In this document: positions 30,132 to 41,741 of the stretch, one piece after another
Position numbering within the stretch: the first letter of the stretch is position 1
How the letters are laid out: every line of letters starts with the position of its first letter
DNA from: Mycobacterium barrassiae
GTDB taxonomy: Bacteria; Actinomycetota; Actinomycetes; Mycobacteriales; Mycobacteriaceae
Direction of reading: 5' to 3'
DNA length: 64,000 nt
Assembly (NCBI RefSeq): GCF_025822765.1
Contig: NZ_JACKUK010000017.1
Coordinates: 22,615 to 86,614 of the forward strand
Made by a program: the position numbers and the translations under genes
The notes under the pieces: model-generated
The model's database searches: none
Seen by the model: the letters and a program-made list of their open reading frames with translations, nothing else
Told to the model about the DNA's origin: nothing

Positions 30132-30884
30132 CTAGGTGAGCTCCCAGATCACCGTCACGTTGAACCCGACGGTCTGCTGGCCAGGTTGGAGCGGCACCGG
30201 TGCGGCGGCCATGTCGGCGCGTGGACTCTGAAACGGGACGGGCGGCTGGGTGCCCGCGACCTCCGAAATCGAGATCACGCTGCCAAGGGTGAGTCCGGAC
30301 AGTTGGGCGTACTGCTCGGCGCGTTCCTTGGCGTCGCCGAAGGCGCGGCTGCGGGCGTCGCGGACGAGTTGCGAGTCGTCCTCGATCGAATAGCTCACGT
30401 TGTTGATCCGGGTGGCATTGCCGCCGGTGCTGATGATCAGCGCGAGGGCCTGCGAGGCCGCGTCGAGCTGGCGGATCTTCACGTCGATCGTGTTGCTCGC
30501 GCGGTAGCCGACGATCGTGGTGCTGTCGGTGGTCGCGAACTGCGGCTGCAGGCTCACCTCGGTGGTGCTGATGTCGTCGCGGTCGACGCCGGCGTCGACC
30601 AGTGCGTTGATCACCCCTAGCTGACGATCGCTGACCTGGTTCATCGCGCCGGTCACATCAGGGGCGGTGAATTCGATCGACGCGCTGACGTTCAACGTGT
30701 CCGGAGTGCCCTTGACTTCACCTGAACCCACGACGGTGACCTGCCGGACTTGCGGCTCGGCGGCCGTGGTCGGGGCCGCGATCGGACCCGACGAGGCGTC
30801 GCAACCCGACAGTGTGACAACGAGTCCCGCGGCGGCGAGAACGAGGAGCCGGATGGGAAACTTCGCACTCGCTGCGATCGACAT
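30132..30884 (-). CDS. lpqG: SIMPL-domain (DUF541) lipoprotein LpqG
   Basis: 250 aa, ortholog of Rv3623. Lipoprotein signal peptide ends in LSGC (Cys 28), so it is tethered to the outer face of the membrane. The mature SIMPL domain has QVTVVGSGEVKGTPD, IVGYRASNTIDV, ARSRAFGDAKERAEQYA and a final VGFNVTVIWEL. Biochemical role is unknown. The ATG at 30884 is supported by a TATGGT hexamer 7 nt upstream (leaderless) and by the correct signal-peptide length. Confidence 0.93.
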   Translation of the reverse strand: MSIAASAKFPIRLLVLAAAGLVVTLSGCDASSGPIAAPTTAAEPQVRQVTVVGSGEVKGTPDTLNVSASIEFTAPDVTGAMNQVSDRQLGVINALVDAGVDRDDISTTEVSLQPQFATTDSTTIVGYRASNTIDVKIRQLDAASQALALIISTGGNATRINNVSYSIEDDSQLVRDARSRAFGDAKERAEQYAQLSGLTLGSVISISEVAGTQPPVPFQSPRADMAAAPVPLQPGQQTVGFNVTVIWELT

Positions 30885-30891
30885 GTGAGGC

Positions 30892-30897
30892 ACCATA
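30892..30897 (-). promoter_or_regulatory. -10 hexamer for lpqG
   Basis: TATGGT on the minus strand lies 7 nt before ATG 30884. It fixes the start codon among three in-frame candidates. Confidence 0.5.
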
Positions 30898-30935
30898 CCG
30901 TCAGCCAGCATCAAGATCGTGCAGTGCGCGTCGGG

Positions 30936-31844
30936 CTAGGCTCGGGTCTCCACTTCGCGCAGGAACGCCAACAGGATTCGGTTGACCTCCTCGGGCCGCT
31001 CCTGCTGGACCCAGTGCCCGGCACCGTCGATCCACGTTTCGGTGTACGGCCCCGCGACGACCTCACGCGCGCGGGCGGGATTCATCGTCGGGCCCACCGG
31101 ATCGGCCGTACCTCCGACGAACAGCGCGGGCACCGTGGTCTGCGCACCGGCCAGGTGTGGCGTCGTCTCCCAGTTGCGGTCGTAATTGCGGTACCAGTTC
31201 AGGGCGCCGGTGAAGCCGGTCCTGCCGAACTCTGCGACGTAGTGGTCGAACTCGTCGGAGCCGATCCAGTCGGGCAGCGGCGCGTCTCCCTCGAGCAGAC
31301 CGGCGAACATTCCCCGCATCGTGACGGCCACATCGGCGGCCATCTCGGCGTCGGCGACCCCAGGTTCCTGGAACCGCAGCATGTAGAAGTCCTCGCCGAA
31401 CTTCTCCCGCCAACGCTCGGTGGGACGGGACCTGGCCCGCGGGATCGGTGGCACGCTGAGCCCGGCGGCTGCGCGGACCCGGTCGGGGTGCAGCAGCGTG
31501 GTGTGCCATACGACCATCGCGCCCCAGTCGTGGCCGATGAACACCGCCTGCTCGACGCCGGCGCCGACTTCCGAGTCGAGCAGGCCCACGAGGTCGCCGG
31601 TCAGCGCGTGGATGTCGTAGTCCTCGACGGCAGCGGGCCGGCTGGAACCGCCGTACCCGCGCTGATCGGGGGCCAGCACGTGGTAGCCGGCCTCCGCCAG
31701 CACCGGGATCTGGTGGCGCCACGAGTAGGCCAGTTCGGGGAAGCCGTGGGCCAGCACCACCAGCGGTGCATCGCGGTCGCCGGCCTCGATGACCCGAAGA
31801 GCCACCCCGTTCGTCTCAACCAGCCGCACGGTCGTCGTGAGCAC
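30936..31844 (-). CDS. ephA: Alpha/beta-fold epoxide hydrolase
   Basis: 302 aa, ortholog of Rv3617. HGFPELAYSWRHQ gives the oxyanion-hole HGxP motif, GHDWGAM the nucleophilic Asp elbow, and GAGHWVQQE the catalytic His. A cap-domain Tyr lies in the NWYRNYDRNW region. It hydrolyses epoxides to diols in the cytosol; natural substrates in mycobacteria are uncertain, with lipid epoxides suggested. GTG 31844 lies 6 nt behind TAGGCT, a leaderless arrangement. Confidence 0.93.
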   Translation of the reverse strand: MLTTTVRLVETNGVALRVIEAGDRDAPLVVLAHGFPELAYSWRHQIPVLAEAGYHVLAPDQRGYGGSSRPAAVEDYDIHALTGDLVGLLDSEVGAGVEQAVFIGHDWGAMVVWHTTLLHPDRVRAAAGLSVPPIPRARSRPTERWREKFGEDFYMLRFQEPGVADAEMAADVAVTMRGMFAGLLEGDAPLPDWIGSDEFDHYVAEFGRTGFTGALNWYRNYDRNWETTPHLAGAQTTVPALFVGGTADPVGPTMNPARAREVVAGPYTETWIDGAGHWVQQERPEEVNRILLAFLREVETRA

Positions 31845-31850
31845 AGCACG

Positions 31851-31856
31851 AGCCTA
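31851..31856 (-). promoter_or_regulatory. -10 hexamer for ephA
   Basis: TAGGCT on the minus strand lies 6 nt before GTG 31844. Confidence 0.45.
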
Positions 31857-32007
31857 TCCAGCGTCGACTGCGCGATCGGTGCACGCCATCGGGGAGATCT
31901 GCTGGCTGGGCGGGAACCTTAGTTCGTTGGTCTAGCGGTAGCCTTGAGGTTTCTGACTGCGCTCAACAGGAAGTCGACGACGGACATTTGATGAACCGGA
32001 CTCACGT

Positions 32008-34329
<2,322 letters not shown>

Positions 34330-34357
34330 TTGGCGTGCAGGCTCACAGGAGGCTTCA

Positions 34358-34966
34358 ATGACGCAGTCGCAGAACAACTCTGTGAAATTCCAACCGGTGG
34401 AGTTCGACCAGGCGCGCGCGGAAGCCGCCGTGCGCGAGCTGCTGATCGCGGTGGGGGAGGACCCCGATCGCCACGGTCTCGAAGACACGCCCGCCCGGGT
34501 GGCGCGCGCGTACCGGGAGTTGTTCGCCGGTCTGTACACCGACCCGGACACGGTGCTCAACACCACCTTCGACGAGCAGCACGACGAACTGGTGTTGGTC
34601 AAACAGATCCCGATGTACTCGACGTGCGAACACCACCTCGTGTCATTCCACGGGGTGGCACACGTCGGCTACATCCCCGGCGAGGACGGCCGGGTCACCG
34701 GTCTCTCGAAGATCGCGCGGCTGGTGGATCTGTACGCCAAACGGCCGCAGGTGCAGGAACGGCTGACCGCGCAGATCGCAGATGCGTTGATGCGCAAGCT
34801 CAATCCGCGCGGCGTCATCGTCGTGGTCGAGGCCGAGCACCTCTGCATGTCAATGCGCGGCGTCCGCAAACCCGGTGCGGTGACGACGACGTCGGCGGTG
34901 CGTGGACAGTTCAAGACCGACAACGCATCCAGGTCGGAAGCACTGGACCTCATCCTGCGCAAGTGA
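34358..34966 (+). CDS. folE: GTP cyclohydrolase I
   Basis: First committed enzyme of folate synthesis, GTP to 7,8-dihydroneopterin triphosphate. 202 aa, ATG 34358 with a strong AGGAGG site. Zinc ligands are visible in [13 protein letters not shown] and [15 protein letters not shown]; also [16 protein letters not shown]. Its stop overlaps folP as GTGA, heading the folE-folP-folB-folK run. Confidence 0.97.
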   Translation: MTQSQNNSVKFQPVEFDQARAEAAVRELLIAVGEDPDRHGLEDTPARVARAYRELFAGLYTDPDTVLNTTFDEQHDELVLVKQIPMYSTCEHHLVSFHGVAHVGYIPGEDGRVTGLSKIARLVDLYAKRPQVQERLTAQIADALMRKLNPRGVIVVVEAEHLCMSMRGVRKPGAVTTTSAVRGQFKTDNASRSEALDLILRK

Positions 34967-35781
34967 GCCCACCCAGCGTGCAGGTCATGGGGGTTGTGAA
35001 CGTCACCGACGACTCCTTCTCCGACGGTGGGCTTTTCCTCGACCGCGACCGTGCCGTCGCCCACGGTCTCGCGCTGGCCGCCGAAGGAGCGGCGATCATC
35101 GACGTCGGCGGGGAGTCGACACGGCCCGGCGCGACGCGTATCGACCCGCAGGTGGAGACTTCGCGAGTGGTTCCGGTGATCAAAGAGCTTGCCGGACAAG
35201 GGCTTACGGTGAGCATCGATACGATGCACGCCGCGGTCGCGCAGGCCGCACTGGAAAGCGGCGCACGGATCGTCAACGACGTCTCCGGTGGTCGTGCCGA
35301 TCCGGCGATGGCCCCGCTGCTCGCGGACGCCAAGGTGCCGTGGGTGCTGATGCACTGGCGCTCAGTCGGTGCGGCCCGCCCGCACGACGTGCCCGCCTAC
35401 CGCGACGTGGTCGCCGAAGTCCGCGACGAACTCATGGAGAGTGTCGACAGCGCGGTGGCCGCAGGCGTTGATCCGGCGAACGTGATCGTCGACCCGGGCC
35501 TGGGTTTCGCCAAGACAGCGGAGCACAACTGGGCGCTGTTGCGGGCGCTGCCCGAGTTCGTCGGCACCGGAATCCCCGTACTGGTCGGCGCATCCCGTAA
35601 ACGCTTCCTCGGCTCGCTGCTCGCGGATGCGGACGGTGAACCGCGCCCGCCCGACGGCAGGGAGACCGCGACCGCGGTGATCTCCGCGCTCGCCGGCTTG
35701 CACGGCGCGTGGGGGGTCCGGGTGCACGACGTGCGGGCGTCGGTCGATGCGCTCAAGGTGCTCGGGGCCTGGACCGGTTGA
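34963..35781 (+). CDS. folP: Dihydropteroate synthase
   Basis: Condenses 6-hydroxymethyl-dihydropterin pyrophosphate with p-aminobenzoate; the sulfonamide target. 272 aa from GTG 34963 ([15 protein letters not shown]). TIM-barrel motifs: [37 protein letters not shown] and GASRKRFLG. It belongs to the functional FolP1 type by its position behind folE. The start overlaps folE (GTGA); folB follows after 2 nt. Confidence 0.96.
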   Translation: MSPPSVQVMGVVNVTDDSFSDGGLFLDRDRAVAHGLALAAEGAAIIDVGGESTRPGATRIDPQVETSRVVPVIKELAGQGLTVSIDTMHAAVAQAALESGARIVNDVSGGRADPAMAPLLADAKVPWVLMHWRSVGAARPHDVPAYRDVVAEVRDELMESVDSAVAAGVDPANVIVDPGLGFAKTAEHNWALLRALPEFVGTGIPVLVGASRKRFLGSLLADADGEPRPPDGRETATAVISALAGLHGAWGVRVHDVRASVDALKVLGAWTG

Positions 35782-35783
35782 GC

Positions 35784-36164
35784 ATGACTGATCGAATCGA
35801 GTTGCGCGGGTTGACCGTTCGCGGTCACCACGGTGTGTTCGAGCACGAGCGGCGCGACGGGCAGGACTTCGTCGTCGACATCACGGTGTGGCTCGACCTC
35901 GACGTCGCGGCGGCGAGCGACGACCTTGCCGACACCCTCGACTACGGCACACTGGCGCTGCGCGCCGCCGACATCGTTGCGGGTCCGCCGCGCAACCTGA
36001 TCGAGACTGTGGCCGGTGAGATCGCCGACGACGTCATGTCCGATGAACGCGTGCACGCCGTCGAGGTGGTGGTGCACAAACCGTCCGCGCCGATACCGCT
36101 GAGCTTCAGCGACGTCTCGGTGGTGGCGCGTCGGTCGCGGCGAGGCGGACGGGGCAACCCGTGA
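35784..36164 (+). CDS. folB: Dihydroneopterin aldolase
   Basis: Cleaves dihydroneopterin to 6-hydroxymethyl-dihydropterin. 126 aa, ATG 35784. Family motifs [11 protein letters not shown], the DTLDYGTLA segment, [12 protein letters not shown] and the C-terminal [14 protein letters not shown] with its catalytic Lys are visible. A basic tail [11 protein letters not shown] ends the protein. Overlaps folK by four bases (GTGA). Confidence 0.96.
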   Translation: MTDRIELRGLTVRGHHGVFEHERRDGQDFVVDITVWLDLDVAAASDDLADTLDYGTLALRAADIVAGPPRNLIETVAGEIADDVMSDERVHAVEVVVHKPSAPIPLSFSDVSVVARRSRRGGRGNP

Positions 36165-36673
36165 CGAGCGTGGTGCTGTCCATCGGGTCGAACCTCGGCG
36201 ATCGGCTGGCGCGACTGCAGTCTGTCGTCGACGGCCTCGGTGGTGCCGTACGCGCGGTGTCGCCGGTGTACGAGACCGATCCGTGGGGTGGCGTCGAGCA
36301 GGGCGCGTTCCTCAACGCCGTGCTGCTCGCCGACGACCCCGCCCTCGATGCTCGTGGATGGCTGCGCCGAGCGCAGGAGCTGGAGCGGGCGGCCGACCGG
36401 GTGCGCGAACAGCGGTGGGGTCCGCGCACCCTCGACGTCGACCTCGTCATGTGCAGCGAGGACGGTCGCGAGGTCACCTCCGGCGACGAAGAGCTGACGT
36501 TGCCGCATCCGCGGGCCCATGAGCGCGCATTCGTACTCGTGCCGTGGCTCGCCGTCGATCCCGCTGCGGTCCTGACCGTCGCCGGTGAGCGGCGCTCCGT
36601 CGAGAAGCTGCTCGCCGAACTCGATCCTGCCGAGCGCGACGGCGTCCGGTTGACCGACTCGGTGCTGCGCTGA
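36161..36673 (+). CDS. folK: 6-hydroxymethyl-7,8-dihydropterin pyrophosphokinase
   Basis: HPPK, 170 aa, transferring pyrophosphate from ATP to the hydroxymethyl pterin. Motifs: [28 protein letters not shown], the metal-binding [12 protein letters not shown] (two Asp) and [19 protein letters not shown] 36161 overlaps folB, and the stop shares one base with the next start (TGATG). Confidence 0.96.
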   Translation: MTSVVLSIGSNLGDRLARLQSVVDGLGGAVRAVSPVYETDPWGGVEQGAFLNAVLLADDPALDARGWLRRAQELERAADRVREQRWGPRTLDVDLVMCSEDGREVTSGDEELTLPHPRAHERAFVLVPWLAVDPAAVLTVAGERRSVEKLLAELDPAERDGVRLTDSVLR

Positions 36674-37149
36674 TGGGTCCGACCCGCAAACGCGACCTCG
36701 CCGCCGCGACCCTCCTTGCCGCTGTCGTGGGCTACCTGCTCGTGGTGGTGCTGTACCGCTACTTTCCGCCCATCACGCTGCTGTCGGGGGTGTCGCTGTT
36801 GGCGGTCGCCATCGTGGAGGCGGGCTGGGCCTTCTACGTGCGGTCCAAGATCAACGACGGGCAGATCGGTGACGGCCCCGGCTGGCTGCATCCGCTCGCC
36901 GTCGCCAGATCCGTGTTGATCGCCAAGGCCTCGGCGTGGGTCGGGGCGCTGGTGCTCGGCTGGTGGCTCGGCGTGCTCGGCTACCTCTTGCCGCGGCGCT
37001 CGACGTTGCGTGTCGCGGGCGAAGACACCCCCGGCGTCGTGGTGGCCGCCGCGTGCGCGCTGGCGCTCGTCGTCGCCGCGTTATGGCTCCAGCATTGCTG
37101 CAAGTCTCCGCCGGAACCGCCCGACAACCCTGACGGCGCAACGGAGTAA
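36673..37149 (+). CDS. DUF3180 integral membrane protein
   Basis: 158 aa with four hydrophobic helices (for example LAAATLLAAVVGYLLVVVLY and SAWVGALVLGWWLGVLGYL, given in part) and a short charged tail. Ortholog of Rv3605c. The family is encoded almost always beside folK in actinobacteria, but no function is established. Translation is coupled to folK through TGATG. Confidence 0.92.
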   Translation: MGPTRKRDLAAATLLAAVVGYLLVVVLYRYFPPITLLSGVSLLAVAIVEAGWAFYVRSKINDGQIGDGPGWLHPLAVARSVLIAKASAWVGALVLGWWLGVLGYLLPRRSTLRVAGEDTPGVVVAAACALALVVAALWLQHCCKSPPEPPDNPDGATE

Positions 37150-37213
37150 CTGGTTCGACCGTCGCGCGGCCGAATCGCCGCCTAGGACGACACGCGGAGT
37201 GACCAGTGACGGG

Positions 37214-37219
37214 TACAGT
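37214..37219 (+). promoter_or_regulatory. -10 hexamer for DUF6779 gene
   Basis: TACAGT lies 6 nt before ATG 37226, a leaderless arrangement starting a new unit after the folate genes. Confidence 0.5.
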
Positions 37220-37225
37220 CGCCCC

Positions 37226-38512
37226 ATGACCGAACCGACCCGCAGCGCCAGGCCTCGGCGCAGTGCGCGTCGGCCCGGTTGGGTGCTGCTGACGGTGTTG
37301 CTGGTACTCGCAATCGGATCCAGTTCTGCCCTTGTGTTCACCAATCGGGTCGAGTTGCTGAAACTCGCCGTCATCCTTGCGCTCTGGGCGGCTGTGGTGG
37401 CGGCGTTCGTATCGGTCATCTATCGCAGACAGAGCGACATCGACCAGGCGAAGGTGCGCGACCTGAAACTGGTCTACGACCTCCAGTTGGATCGCGAGAT
37501 CTCCGCGCGCCGCGAGTACGAGCTGTCGGTGGAGACGCAACTGCGTCGCGAACTGGTGTCCGAACTGCGCGCCCAGGCGGCCGACGAGGTGGCCGGCCTG
37601 CGGGCCGAACTCGCCGCGCTGCGCGCCAACCTGGAGATCCTGTTCGACGCCGACCTCTCGCACCGGCCTGCGCTGGAAACCGACCGGGACGCCGCCCGAT
37701 CCTACGACGGTTGGGCGCCCACCCCCGAACCCGCAGGCCGGGTCACCGCCAGCCGCATCGACACCGAAGATCACGTCGACACCGACTTCCACACAGACGA
37801 AAGCCCGATCATCGACGTGCCGGAGGAACCGCATCCGCCCGAGTACGAGTGGGTGCCGCCGGCCAGCGCGGGAGGTGCGCACCGCAGGGCGGGCGAGGCG
37901 GAACGGGAAGCCGCGCACTATGTGTCCACGCCGCCGGTCCCGCCGCCCACCGACAACGAGCGGACCACCCAATTCTCCTGGCCGCCAGGGCAAGAACCCC
38001 CGAAGGCGCCCGAGCCGGCGCCTCCGCCGGCGCCTGAGCCCGCGCCTCCGCCGGCACCGGAGCCCGCCCCGGTTTCCGACTGGCAGCCCGCGCCGGCCGA
38101 GGGCCGCTGGATTCCAGCGGGCGCACCGGGCAGCAACTGGGTGGCGCCCGCGGAAAAGCCCACCGACAACGGATCCGCCGAGGAGTACGTCGGCAGGCGA
38201 CGCGCCCCCGCACCGGAGGACCATCCACAACCGGCGATGTCGACACCGCCGCCCGAGCCACCCCGCCGCGGCAGGCATTCGGTGGGCCCCGAGGTCGTCG
38301 ATCCGGGCAGACCCACCCCGCCGCCGACCCTGGCCACCGAATCGGCCCAGCCACCGCCTCACGCGGAGCCTGAACCGCCCGAGGAGCCGCCCAGGTCACG
38401 ACACCGCAGTGCCGACGACGAGGGCAGCGGTGGACAGACGGTGGCCGAGCTCCTGGCGCGGCTGCAGGCCACCCCCTCCGGGGGCGGGCGTCGTCGCCGT
38501 CGCGAAGAGTGA
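37226..38512 (+). CDS. DUF6779-type membrane protein with Pro-rich tail
   Basis: 428 aa, ortholog of Rv3604c. Basic N terminus, two membrane helices (about 19-36 and 45-65), a coiled-coil-like segment (about 70-130, many Glu/Arg heptads), then a long low-complexity region rich in Pro/Ala/Glu (APEPAPPPAPEPAPPPA repeat) and a basic end RRRRREE. Probably a cell-envelope or divisome-associated scaffold; that is inference. The repeat at about 37998-38070 may vary in length between strains. Confidence 0.88.
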   Translation: MTEPTRSARPRRSARRPGWVLLTVLLVLAIGSSSALVFTNRVELLKLAVILALWAAVVAAFVSVIYRRQSDIDQAKVRDLKLVYDLQLDREISARREYELSVETQLRRELVSELRAQAADEVAGLRAELAALRANLEILFDADLSHRPALETDRDAARSYDGWAPTPEPAGRVTASRIDTEDHVDTDFHTDESPIIDVPEEPHPPEYEWVPPASAGGAHRRAGEAEREAAHYVSTPPVPPPTDNERTTQFSWPPGQEPPKAPEPAPPPAPEPAPPPAPEPAPVSDWQPAPAEGRWIPAGAPGSNWVAPAEKPTDNGSAEEYVGRRRAPAPEDHPQPAMSTPPPEPPRRGRHSVGPEVVDPGRPTPPPTLATESAQPPPHAEPEPPEEPPRSRHRSADDEGSGGQTVAELLARLQATPSGGGRRRRREE

Positions 38513-38592
38513 GCTAGGCTTCGGTGACCGTCCGGTACCCGCATTGCAGGACCGGAACGAAGAAACTTTCGACATTCAGCGAGGTCGTCTGC

Positions 38593-39525
38593 GTGGTTTC
38601 GATGGGGACCCCCTCTGACGGATTCCGCCCGGCGCGGCTCACGATCGGCATCGTTTCCGCTGGTCGCGTGGGTACTGCGCTCGGTGTGGCATTGGAGCGC
38701 GCCGAACACGTCGTCGTCGCGTGCAGCGCCATCTCGCATGCGTCGCGCGAGCGTGCGCAGCGCCGCCTGCCCGACACCGCGGTGCTACCGGTTGACGAGG
38801 TCGCAGGCCGCGCCGAACTGCTTCTGCTGGCCGTGCCCGACGCCGCGCTGCCCGCACTGGTCTCGGGGCTCGCGGCCACCGGCGCGGTACGTCCGGGGAC
38901 GATCATGGCGCACACCTCGGGGGCCAACGGCATCGGGGTGCTGGCGCCGCTGACCGAACAGGGGTGCATACCGCTGGCGATTCACCCCGCCATGACCTTC
39001 ACCGGCGGCGACGAGGACATCGACCGCCTGTCCGAAACCTGCTTCGGGGTCACGGCGGCCGACGAAGTCGGATACGCGATCGCACAGTCGCTGGTGCTGG
39101 AGATCGGCGGCGAACCGTTCCGCATCCGCGAAGACGCGAGGACGCTGTATCACGCTGCCCTGGCGCATGCGAGCAACCACGTCGTCACCGTGCTGCTCGA
39201 CGCGGTCGAGGCGCTGCGTTCCGCGCTGTGGGGTCAGGAACTGCTCGGACAGGAGATCGTCGGCGACGCACCGGGAGGCATCGCCGAACGGGTCATCGGT
39301 CCGCTGGCGCGGGCGTCGCTGGAGAACGCGCTCGTGCGCGGTCAGAGCGCGCTGACCGGTCCGGTCGCCCGCGGTGACGCCGACGCGATCGCACGGCACC
39401 TGGAAGCGCTGACCGAGGTCGATCCTCAACTCGCACAGGCATATCGGACGAACTCGTTGCGTACCGCCCAACGTGCGCACGCTCCCGACGAGGTGTTCGC
39501 GGTGCTCACCGAGGCGGCACGATGA
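38593..39525 (+). CDS. Rossmann-like plus DUF2520 protein
   Basis: 310 aa, ortholog of Rv3603c. An NAD(P)-binding Rossmann fold ([16 protein letters not shown]) is followed by AIHPAMTF and DUF2520 helices ([18 protein letters not shown]). Similar to ketopantoate reductase/ProC-like dehydrogenases, and always upstream of panC in mycobacteria, so a role in pantothenate metabolism is plausible but unproven. GTG 38593 ([10 protein letters not shown]) matches the N terminus of the M. tuberculosis protein; ATG 38602 is an alternative. Confidence 0.9.
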   Translation: MVSMGTPSDGFRPARLTIGIVSAGRVGTALGVALERAEHVVVACSAISHASRERAQRRLPDTAVLPVDEVAGRAELLLLAVPDAALPALVSGLAATGAVRPGTIMAHTSGANGIGVLAPLTEQGCIPLAIHPAMTFTGGDEDIDRLSETCFGVTAADEVGYAIAQSLVLEIGGEPFRIREDARTLYHAALAHASNHVVTVLLDAVEALRSALWGQELLGQEIVGDAPGGIAERVIGPLARASLENALVRGQSALTGPVARGDADAIARHLEALTEVDPQLAQAYRTNSLRTAQRAHAPDEVFAVLTEAAR

Positions 39526-40457
39526 TCACCGCCGCCAAGCCTCAGTTCAATGCGGGCGAGCTGAACGTCTACTCCGCCCCGCGGGACGTCTCGAACGTCG
39601 CGAGAGCGCTTCGTGCGACGGGTCGCAGGGTGATGCTGGTGCCGACGATGGGTGCCTTGCACGAGGGTCATCTGACGCTGATCCGGTCGGCCAAACGGGT
39701 CCAGGGCGCGGTCGTGGTGGTGTCGATCTTCGTGAACCCGTTGCAGTTCGGCGTCAACGAAGACCTCGACGCATATCCGCGCACCCTCGAGGAGGACCTC
39801 GCCGCGCTGCGGGAAGAACGGGTCGAGATCGCCTTCACCCCGACCGTCGCCGACATGTACCCGCAGGGCACACGCACGTCGGTACATCCGGGCGCCCTTG
39901 GTGAAGAGCTCGAAGGAGCTTCGCGGCCAACGCATTTCGCCGGTGTGCTCACCGTCGTACTCAAACTGCTGAACATCGTCCACCCCGACCGCGCGTTCTT
40001 CGGCGAGAAGGACTACCAGCAGTTGACGCTGATCCGGCAGATGGTCGCCGACCTCGACATCGACACGCAGATCGTCGGAGTGCCGATCGTCCGCGAAGCC
40101 GACGGCCTGGCGATGTCGTCGCGCAACCGCTACCTCGACGACGTCGAACGTGAACAGGCCGGGGCGCTGTCGGCGGCGCTGCTCGCGGGAATGTACGCGG
40201 CGGGTGAGGGTCCGGCCGCCGCGCTGGACGCCGCCCGCGCGGTGCTCGACGAGGTTTCGGCCATCGATGTGGACTACCTGGAGGTGCGCGACCCGATGCT
40301 GGGGCCCGCACCCTCCGAGGGCGCTGCGCGCATGCTCGTCGCCGCGCGGCTCGGGGGAACCCGACTGCTGGACAACATCGCCATCGACATCGGAGTGCCA
40401 TCCGGACCAGGGCCCCATGTCGAGTATGACGAGCACGAACTACCTTGGAGGAACTGA
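39522..40457 (+). CDS. panC: Pantothenate synthetase
   Basis: Joins pantoate and beta-alanine via a pantoyl adenylate; 311 aa. Nucleotidyltransferase motifs [31 protein letters not shown] and the KMSKS-like SSRNRYL are intact. ATG 39522 overlaps the preceding stop as ATGA, and the stop shares one base with panD. Active against substrates produced by the adjacent panD. Confidence 0.97.
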   Translation: MITAAKPQFNAGELNVYSAPRDVSNVARALRATGRRVMLVPTMGALHEGHLTLIRSAKRVQGAVVVVSIFVNPLQFGVNEDLDAYPRTLEEDLAALREERVEIAFTPTVADMYPQGTRTSVHPGALGEELEGASRPTHFAGVLTVVLKLLNIVHPDRAFFGEKDYQQLTLIRQMVADLDIDTQIVGVPIVREADGLAMSSRNRYLDDVEREQAGALSAALLAGMYAAGEGPAAALDAARAVLDEVSAIDVDYLEVRDPMLGPAPSEGAARMLVAARLGGTRLLDNIAIDIGVPSGPGPHVEYDEHELPWRN

Positions 40458-40864
40458 TGTTACGGACCATGCTCAAGTCGAAGATCCACCGTGCGAGGGT
40501 GACTCAGGCCGATCTGCACTACGTCGGCTCGGTGACCATCGACGCCGATCTGATGGACGCTGCCGATCTGCTCGAGGGCGAGCAGGTCACGATCGTGGAC
40601 ATCGACAACGGTGCGCGACTTGTGACTTATGCAATCACCGGCGAACGCGGCAGCGGAGTCATCGGGATCAACGGTGCGGCAGCGCATCTGGTGCATCCCG
40701 GCGATCTGGTTATCCTGATCGCCTACGGTTCGATGGACGACGCCGAGGCGCGCAGGCACCAGCCGCGAGTGGTGTTCGTCGACGCCGACAACAAGCAGAT
40801 CGACCTCGGTCACGATCCCGCGCATGTGCCCGCGGATGCGGCCGAGCTGATGTCGCCGCGGTGA
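40457..40864 (+). CDS. panD: Aspartate 1-decarboxylase (pyruvoyl enzyme)
   Basis: Makes beta-alanine from aspartate. 135 aa, ATG 40457 with GGAGGAA upstream. The self-processing site is Gly24-Ser25 in YVGSVTID, generating the pyruvoyl Ser25. [16 protein letters not shown] and [12 protein letters not shown] are conserved. In mycobacteria PanD is the pyrazinoic-acid target; the C-terminal tail here is of normal length. Coupled to panC by TGATG. Confidence 0.97.
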   Translation: MLRTMLKSKIHRARVTQADLHYVGSVTIDADLMDAADLLEGEQVTIVDIDNGARLVTYAITGERGSGVIGINGAAAHLVHPGDLVILIAYGSMDDAEARRHQPRVVFVDADNKQIDLGHDPAHVPADAAELMSPR

Positions 40865-40867
40865 TTC

Positions 40868-41683
40868 ATGCTGCTCGCAATCGACGTTCGTAACACCCAC
40901 ACCGTCGTCGGACTGGTGTCGGGTTCGGGTGATCACGCAAAGGTCGTGCACCACTGGCGGATTCGCACCGAATCCGAAGTCACCGCCGACGAGCTGGCGC
41001 TGACCATTGACGGCCTCATCGGCGACGACGCCGAACGGCTGACCGGAGCCGCCGGACTGTCGACGGTGCCGTCGGTGCTGCACGAGGTGCGGCTGATGCT
41101 CGAGCAGTACTGGCCGTCGGTGCCGCACGTGCTTATCGAGCCCGGCGTGCGCACCGGCATCCCCCTGCTGGTCGACAACCCCAAGGAGGTCGGCGCAGAC
41201 CGAATCGTCAACTGCCTCGCCGCCTACCACAAGTACGGCACCGCGGCGATCGTCGTCGACTTCGGCTCCTCGATCTGTGTCGACGTGGTTTCGGCCAAGG
41301 GTGAATTCCTCGGCGGCGCAATCGCTCCCGGTGTGCAGGTGTCCTCCGACGCGGCAGCCGCGCGGTCGGCGGCGTTGCGCCGCGTCGAGCTGACCCGGCC
41401 GCGGTCGGTCATCGGCAAGAACACCGTGGAGTGCATGCAGGCCGGTGCGGTGTTCGGATTCGCCGGTCTGGTCGACGGTTTGGTGAACCGCATCCGTGAG
41501 GACGTCGACGGCTTCGGCGGGGACGACATCACCGTCGTCGCCACCGGACACGGCGCGCCGCTGGTGCTTCCGGATCTGCACACCGTCGAGCACTACGACC
41601 GGCATCTGACCCTCGACGGCCTGCGGTTGGTGTTCGAGCGCAACCGCGACAGCCAGCGCGGCCGCCTCAAGCAGGCCCGCTAA
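40868..41683 (+). CDS. coaX: Type III pantothenate kinase
   Basis: First step of CoA synthesis, 271 aa. ASKHA-fold motifs: N-terminal [13 protein letters not shown] (phosphate-binding), [28 protein letters not shown] and [14 protein letters not shown] 40868 is 3 nt after panD, completing a pantothenate-to-CoA run. In M. tuberculosis CoaA (type I) is the functional kinase and CoaX appears inactive; whether that holds here is unknown. Ends just before an inverted repeat. Confidence 0.95.
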   Translation: MLLAIDVRNTHTVVGLVSGSGDHAKVVHHWRIRTESEVTADELALTIDGLIGDDAERLTGAAGLSTVPSVLHEVRLMLEQYWPSVPHVLIEPGVRTGIPLLVDNPKEVGADRIVNCLAAYHKYGTAAIVVDFGSSICVDVVSAKGEFLGGAIAPGVQVSSDAAAARSAALRRVELTRPRSVIGKNTVECMQAGAVFGFAGLVDGLVNRIREDVDGFGGDDITVVATGHGAPLVLPDLHTVEHYDRHLTLDGLRLVFERNRDSQRGRLKQAR

Positions 41684-41686
41684 TTC

Positions 41687-41741
41687 AGCGATTTCGGCGT
41701 GCTGGGTCACGCTCAGCGAGACTGAGCACGCCGAAATCACT
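41687..41741. repeat. Inverted repeat with GATTTCGGCGTGCT arms
   Basis: Perfect 14-bp arms at 41690-41703 and 41725-41738 (19/21... in part extended by further matches outward) enclose a 21-nt loop that has a secondary hairpin. It sits between the convergent coaX and aldolase-like genes and touches the stop of the latter. Probable bidirectional terminator or repeated intergenic element. Confidence 0.75.

Noticed and set aside
37998-38070. Pro/Ala/Glu codon repeat considered as a DNA repeat or CRISPR-like array
   Set aside because: It is a short in-frame protein repeat in the Pro-rich tail of the DUF6779 protein; there are no spacers. No CRISPR array was seen in the window.
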